51,823 nt of DNA, taken from assembly GCA_026125215.1 (NCBI GenBank), contig JAHCLN010000006.1, forward strand, positions 1-51,823. Reading direction: 5' to 3'. Below the pieces are notes generated by a model that worked only from the letters and a program-made list of their open reading frames with translations, was not told where the DNA came from and searched no databases. Positions 49,523 to 51,823 of the stretch are shown here, one piece after another; the first letter of the stretch is position 1; the number at the start of each line of letters is the position of its first letter. A program made the translations under genes and the position numbers. Source of the DNA: Opitutaceae bacterium. Lineage in GTDB: Bacteria; Verrucomicrobiota; Verrucomicrobiia; Opitutales; Opitutaceae.

Positions 49523-49543
49523 GGTGACAAAAGCGGGTGACAA
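49523..49543 (+). promoter_or_regulatory. Right tandem GGTGACAA boxes (integrase arm sites)
   Basis: GGTGACAA at 49523-49530 and 49536-49543, 13 bp apart, just upstream of the integrase start and 56 bp from the right repeat. Same orientation and spacing as the left pair. They may also let the integrase repress its own promoter. Confidence 0.7.
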
Positions 49544-49598
49544 CTCCAATATCCCGGGGCAAAAGTTCATTCGTAACTCATTGTTCCAACAGTAATTT

Positions 49599-49674
49599 GC
49601 CGAGCTAGCTCAGTTGGTAGAGCAACGCTTTCGTAAAGCGTGGGTCGTCGGTTCAAGTCCGATGCTCGGCTCCA
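49599..49674 (+). tRNA. tRNA-Thr (anticodon CGT)
   Basis: Seventy-six bases with a 7-bp acceptor stem (GCCGAGC/GCTCGGC), D-arm agctcagttggtagagc, anticodon loop TTCGTAA (anticodon 49632-49634), T-arm gtcggttcaagtccgat, and encoded CCA. Its first 38 bases are the right copy of the island repeat, so the 5' half here was brought in by the element and its upstream flank is element DNA. Confidence 0.97.
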
Positions 49675-49679
49675 TTTTC

Positions 49680-49720
49680 AACCCCGTCCGGCGTCCCGCC
49701 GTGGCGGGGTTGTTAATTTT
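49680..49720. terminator. Terminator after tRNA-Thr, shared with the Lon-domain gene
   Basis: aaccccg (49680-49686) and cggggtt (49705-49711) enclose cggcg/cgccg, followed by gttaatttt. It lies 5 bp past the tRNA CCA and right after the stop of the convergent Lon-domain gene, so it probably serves both strands. Confidence 0.8.
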
Positions 49721-50396
49721 CCGCAATGCGGTCGTCGGCGAGGCCACCCTGCAGCTTGTGGTGGAGGCGGAGTTCCGCGACTTCGCGGCGGAGGTGGGTG
49801 GCGAAAAGCTGGAGGCGTTGGCGCACATCCAGGGATTCGAGCAGGCGCTGCTTCAGGCCGCTGTCGTCGCAGAGACTGAAGGCCGCGAGGTCCACGAACG
49901 TTTCCGGATCCTTCACCGTGCGCAGAAAATCGGCCATCTCCTTGGGCAGGGGCGAGCCGAACTTGCGCTTGAGCGCGATGAGCCGGGCGAGTTCGGTGCG
50001 GAGACGGTCGTGTTCGTCGGCGTCGCCTCCCGGCTGGCTCGAGAGGGTGCGGATGCGCACGCGGCGGAAGGGCTGTTCGCTGACGATCTCGAGAAATTCC
50101 ACGCGGCAGAGACCCTGGATCAAAAGATTGGAGGTGCCGTTTTCGTTTTTCTGGCAGGCGCGGACGATGCCGACGGTTGCCACCCGATGCGGGGGTTCGA
50201 AGGCCTCGGGGTCTTCGGCGCGGGCGGGATCGATGCCGGCGACGGCAAAGAGGCGGTTGGAAGCGAGCACCTCGCGCAGCATCTGCCGGTAGCGGGGCTC
50301 GAAGATATGGAGGGGGAGGAGGGCCTGTGGGAAAAAGACCAGATTGGGCAGCGTCATCACCGGCACCTCTTCGGGCACCACGATTTCCATTTCCAT
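49713..50396 (-). CDS. Lon substrate-binding (LON) domain protein
   Basis: A 227-residue stand-alone protein with the N-terminal domain of Lon protease but no ATPase or protease domain: VPVMTLPNLVFFPQALLPLH, IFEPRYRQMLREVLASNRLF, VATVGIVRAC and NLLIQGLCRVEFLEI. The C-terminal half is helical. Function of such proteins is not settled; it may recognise unfolded protein. It is divergent from dnaK, with palindromic boxes between, hinting at a link to heat shock. Confidence 0.92.
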   Translation of the reverse strand: MEMEIVVPEEVPVMTLPNLVFFPQALLPLHIFEPRYRQMLREVLASNRLFAVAGIDPARAEDPEAFEPPHRVATVGIVRACQKNENGTSNLLIQGLCRVEFLEIVSEQPFRRVRIRTLSSQPGGDADEHDRLRTELARLIALKRKFGSPLPKEMADFLRTVKDPETFVDLAAFSLCDDSGLKQRLLESLDVRQRLQLFATHLRREVAELRLHHKLQGGLADDRIAEN

Positions 50397-50432
50397 GTCC
50401 GGAGGGTAGGGGCCTCGGCGGGAAATTCAACT

Positions 50433-50452
50433 GTGTCAGGGAAATGTGACAC
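50433..50452. promoter_or_regulatory. Palindromic box 1 between Lon-domain gene and dnaK
   Basis: gtgtca (50433-50438) and tgacac (50447-50452) are inverted repeats 8 bp apart, about 37 bp upstream of the Lon-domain gene start. It is related in sequence to box 2. Confidence 0.6.
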
Positions 50453-50476
50453 GTTTGGCCGTGAATGAACCGACTG

Positions 50477-50493
50477 TGTCACAAAGTGTGACA
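50477..50493. promoter_or_regulatory. Palindromic box 2 between Lon-domain gene and dnaK
   Basis: tgtcac and gtgaca are perfect 6-bp inverted repeats around aaagt. It is about 43 bp from box 1. It is not the CIRCE sequence (TTAGCACTC-N9-GAGTGCTAA). Downstream, 50540-50590, is an AT-rich stretch that probably holds the dnaK promoter. Confidence 0.6.
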
Positions 50494-50618
50494 GGATGAC
50501 GTGAAGGAGGACGGTTTGCGGGCCTTGCTGGGGCAGAATAATTTTTTAAATATCTTATATTTATATACTAACACAATTGTAAAAAACAGGGCACGCGTGT
50601 TGCTTAGGATTGGGCATC

Positions 50619-51823
50619 ATGAGCAAAATTTTAGGCATCGACCTGGGCACCACCAACTCCTGCATGGCCGTCATGGAAGGCGGCGAGCCGGTGGTCATTC
50701 CGAATGCCGAGGGCGCCCGCACCACGCCCTCCGTGGTGGCGTTCACCAAGAGCGGCGAGCGTCTCGTCGGCCAGGCGGCCAAACGCCAGGCCGTGACGAA
50801 CCCGCGCAACACCATTTTCTCGGCGAAGCGCCTCATCGGCCGCAAATTCTCCGAGGTCAAGGCCGAGGCCGCCAACATGCCCTTCAAGGTTGTCGAAGGC
50901 AAAAACGGCGACGCCTACATCGAGGTGCAGAACGGCGACAAGACCGAGCAGTTCGCCCCGCAGCAGATTTCCGCCTTCGTTCTCGGCAAGCTGAAGGCCG
51001 ACGCCGAGGCCTACCTCGGCGAGAAGATCACGCAGGCCGTGATCACCGTGCCCGCCTATTTCAACGACTCGCAGCGCCAGGCCACCAAGGACGCCGGCAA
51101 GATCGCCGGCCTCGAGGTCCTCCGCATCATCAACGAGCCCACCGCCGCCTCGCTCGCCTACGGCCTCGACAAGAAGAAGGACGAGAAGATCGCCGTGTTC
51201 GACCTCGGCGGCGGCACCTTTGACGTTTCCGTCCTCGAGATCGGTGATGACCTGATCGAAGTGCTCAGCACCAATGGCGATACGCACTTGGGCGGCGACG
51301 ACTTCGATCAGCGGCTGGTCAACCACATTTCAGAGCAGTTCCAGAAGGAACATGGCATCGATCTGCGGAAAGACGCCATGGCGCTGCAGCGTCTGCGTGA
51401 AGCCGCGGAGAAGGCGAAGAAGGAACTGTCGTCGCAGCAGACGACCGACATCAACCTGCCGTTCATTTCGTACGACGCATCGGGGGCCAAGCACCTGCAG
51501 ATGTCGATTTCGCGGTCGGACTTCGAGCGTCTGATTGACGACCTGGTCGAACGCTGCCGGATTCCGGTCGAAAACGCGCTGAAGGACGCCAAGCTCTCGC
51601 CCGAGCAGATCGATGAAATCGTGCTGGTGGGCGGTTCGACCCGCGTGCCCAAAGTGCAGGAGATGGTCAAGAAAATCTTCAAAGGGAAAGAGCCGCACCG
51701 CGGCGTGAATCCCGATGAAGTGGTGTCGATTGGTGCGGCCATTCAAGGGGCGATCATCACCGGCGACGTGAAGGACGTGGTGCTGCTCGACGTGTCTCCG
51801 CTGTCGCTGGGGATCGAAACCGA
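50619..51823 (+). CDS. dnaK: Chaperone protein DnaK, Hsp70 (3' end outside the window)
   Basis: ATP-dependent chaperone. Translation from ATG 50619 starts [20 protein letters not shown], then [71 protein letters not shown] and [20 protein letters not shown]. It covers the whole ATPase domain and the linker region ([16 protein letters not shown]), to the window edge at about residue 401. The substrate-binding domain is outside. The long AT-rich upstream spacer is unlike its GC-rich surroundings. Confidence 0.98.
   Translation, partial: MSKILGIDLGTTNSCMAVMEGGEPVVIPNAEGARTTPSVVAFTKSGERLVGQAAKRQAVTNPRNTIFSAKRLIGRKFSEVKAEAANMPFKVVEGKNGDAYIEVQNGDKTEQFAPQQISAFVLGKLKADAEAYLGEKITQAVITVPAYFNDSQRQATKDAGKIAGLEVLRIINEPTAASLAYGLDKKKDEKIAVFDLGGGTFDVSVLEIGDDLIEVLSTNGDTHLGGDDFDQRLVNHISEQFQKEHGIDLRKDAMALQRLREAAEKAKKELSSQQTTDINLPFISYDASGAKHLQMSISRSDFERLIDDLVERCRIPVENALKDAKLSPEQIDEIVLVGGSTRVPKVQEMVKKIFKGKEPHRGVNPDEVVSIGAAIQGAIITGDVKDVVLLDVSPLSLGIET

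Larger units (their letters stand above)
43828..49636. mobile_element. Integrative element in tRNA-Thr(CGT), rolling-circle type, about 5.8 kb
   Basis: A 38-bp direct repeat equal to the 5' half of tRNA-Thr (43828-43865 and 49599-49636) bounds the element. Inside are, left to right: an unknown 321-residue protein, an origin-like hairpin, an HTH protein, a two-tyrosine HUH Rep, a small beta-rich protein, a terminator, a three-gene AT-rich operon, and a tyrosine integrase pointing left from the right end. Tandem GGTGACAA boxes occur near both ends. No capsid, secretion or conjugation genes are seen, so it may be a satellite or an integrating plasmid. Confidence 0.88.

Noticed and set aside
43828-49636. 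CRISPR array or transposase in the island
   Set aside because: No regularly spaced repeats and no DDE, serine recombinase or IS terminal repeats were seen; the only recombinase is the tyrosine integrase.

Overview
The window is a GC-rich bacterial chromosome segment that looks like a verrucomicrobial genome, probably Opitutaceae. This is inference from gene content: an LPS-export/KDO cluster joined to hprK, a fused alpha/beta 2-oxoacid dehydrogenase E1, a bacterial SUI1/eIF1 homologue, a type II glutamine synthetase, and spacers built from repeated short words. No 16S or marker search could be run. Nearly all of it is ordinary housekeeping DNA with tightly packed, often overlapping genes. One accessory island lies at 43.8-49.6 kb.

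Layout. 0-8 kb (minus strand): sucC (cut by the window edge), a membrane protein, rph, hprK, lptB-lptA-lptC-kdsC in an overlapping run, and a fused E1. 8-12 kb (minus): a UPF0173 hydrolase, a small membrane protein, and a four-gene set resembling the Bacillus mhq quinone-detoxification genes (MarR, DoxX, VOC dioxygenase, serine hydrolase). 12-15 kb: rpiB, a lipoprotein, a HAD phosphatase, a phytanoyl-CoA-dioxygenase-like enzyme and an EamA transporter that has a structured leader. 15-21 kb (minus): sucA-sucB-lpdA, the whole 2-oxoglutarate dehydrogenase. 21-26 kb: a small unknown protein, SUI1, metF, rlmN and leuA. 26-30.8 kb: an ECF-type sigma operon, SRP RNA, dnaX with a frameshift signal, then a cyclotransferase/PP2C/mini-kinase operon on the minus strand. 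31-37 kb (plus): glutamine synthetase II behind a sigma-54-like promoter, an O-antigen-ligase-like protein with a TPR tail, a FecR protein and a CHASE2 cyclase. 37-43.8 kb: ilvB, a YmdB-type phosphoesterase, accA, a TPR protein, YceI, a small membrane protein and queA.

The island (43828-49636) is bounded by 38-bp direct repeats equal to the 5' half of tRNA-Thr(CGT). The intact tRNA is on the right; a 5' half-tRNA is left behind on the left. It encodes a tyrosine integrase, a small HTH (excisionase-like) protein, a two-tyrosine HUH replication initiator resembling those of single-stranded DNA phages, a possible ssDNA-binding protein, an unknown 321-residue protein, and a three-gene AT-rich cargo operon of unknown function. 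The sequence GGTGACAA occurs twice, 13 bp apart, near both ends, as expected for integrase arm sites. This small rolling-circle integrative element and its cargo are the best candidate in the window for an undescribed system.

Right of the island are a Lon-substrate-binding-domain protein and, divergently, the first two thirds of dnaK, with two palindromic boxes between them. The most informative non-island observations are the dnaX A10 slippery run, the SRP RNA, two palindromic inserts inside lpdA, the leader upstream of the EamA gene, and the word-repeat spacers.
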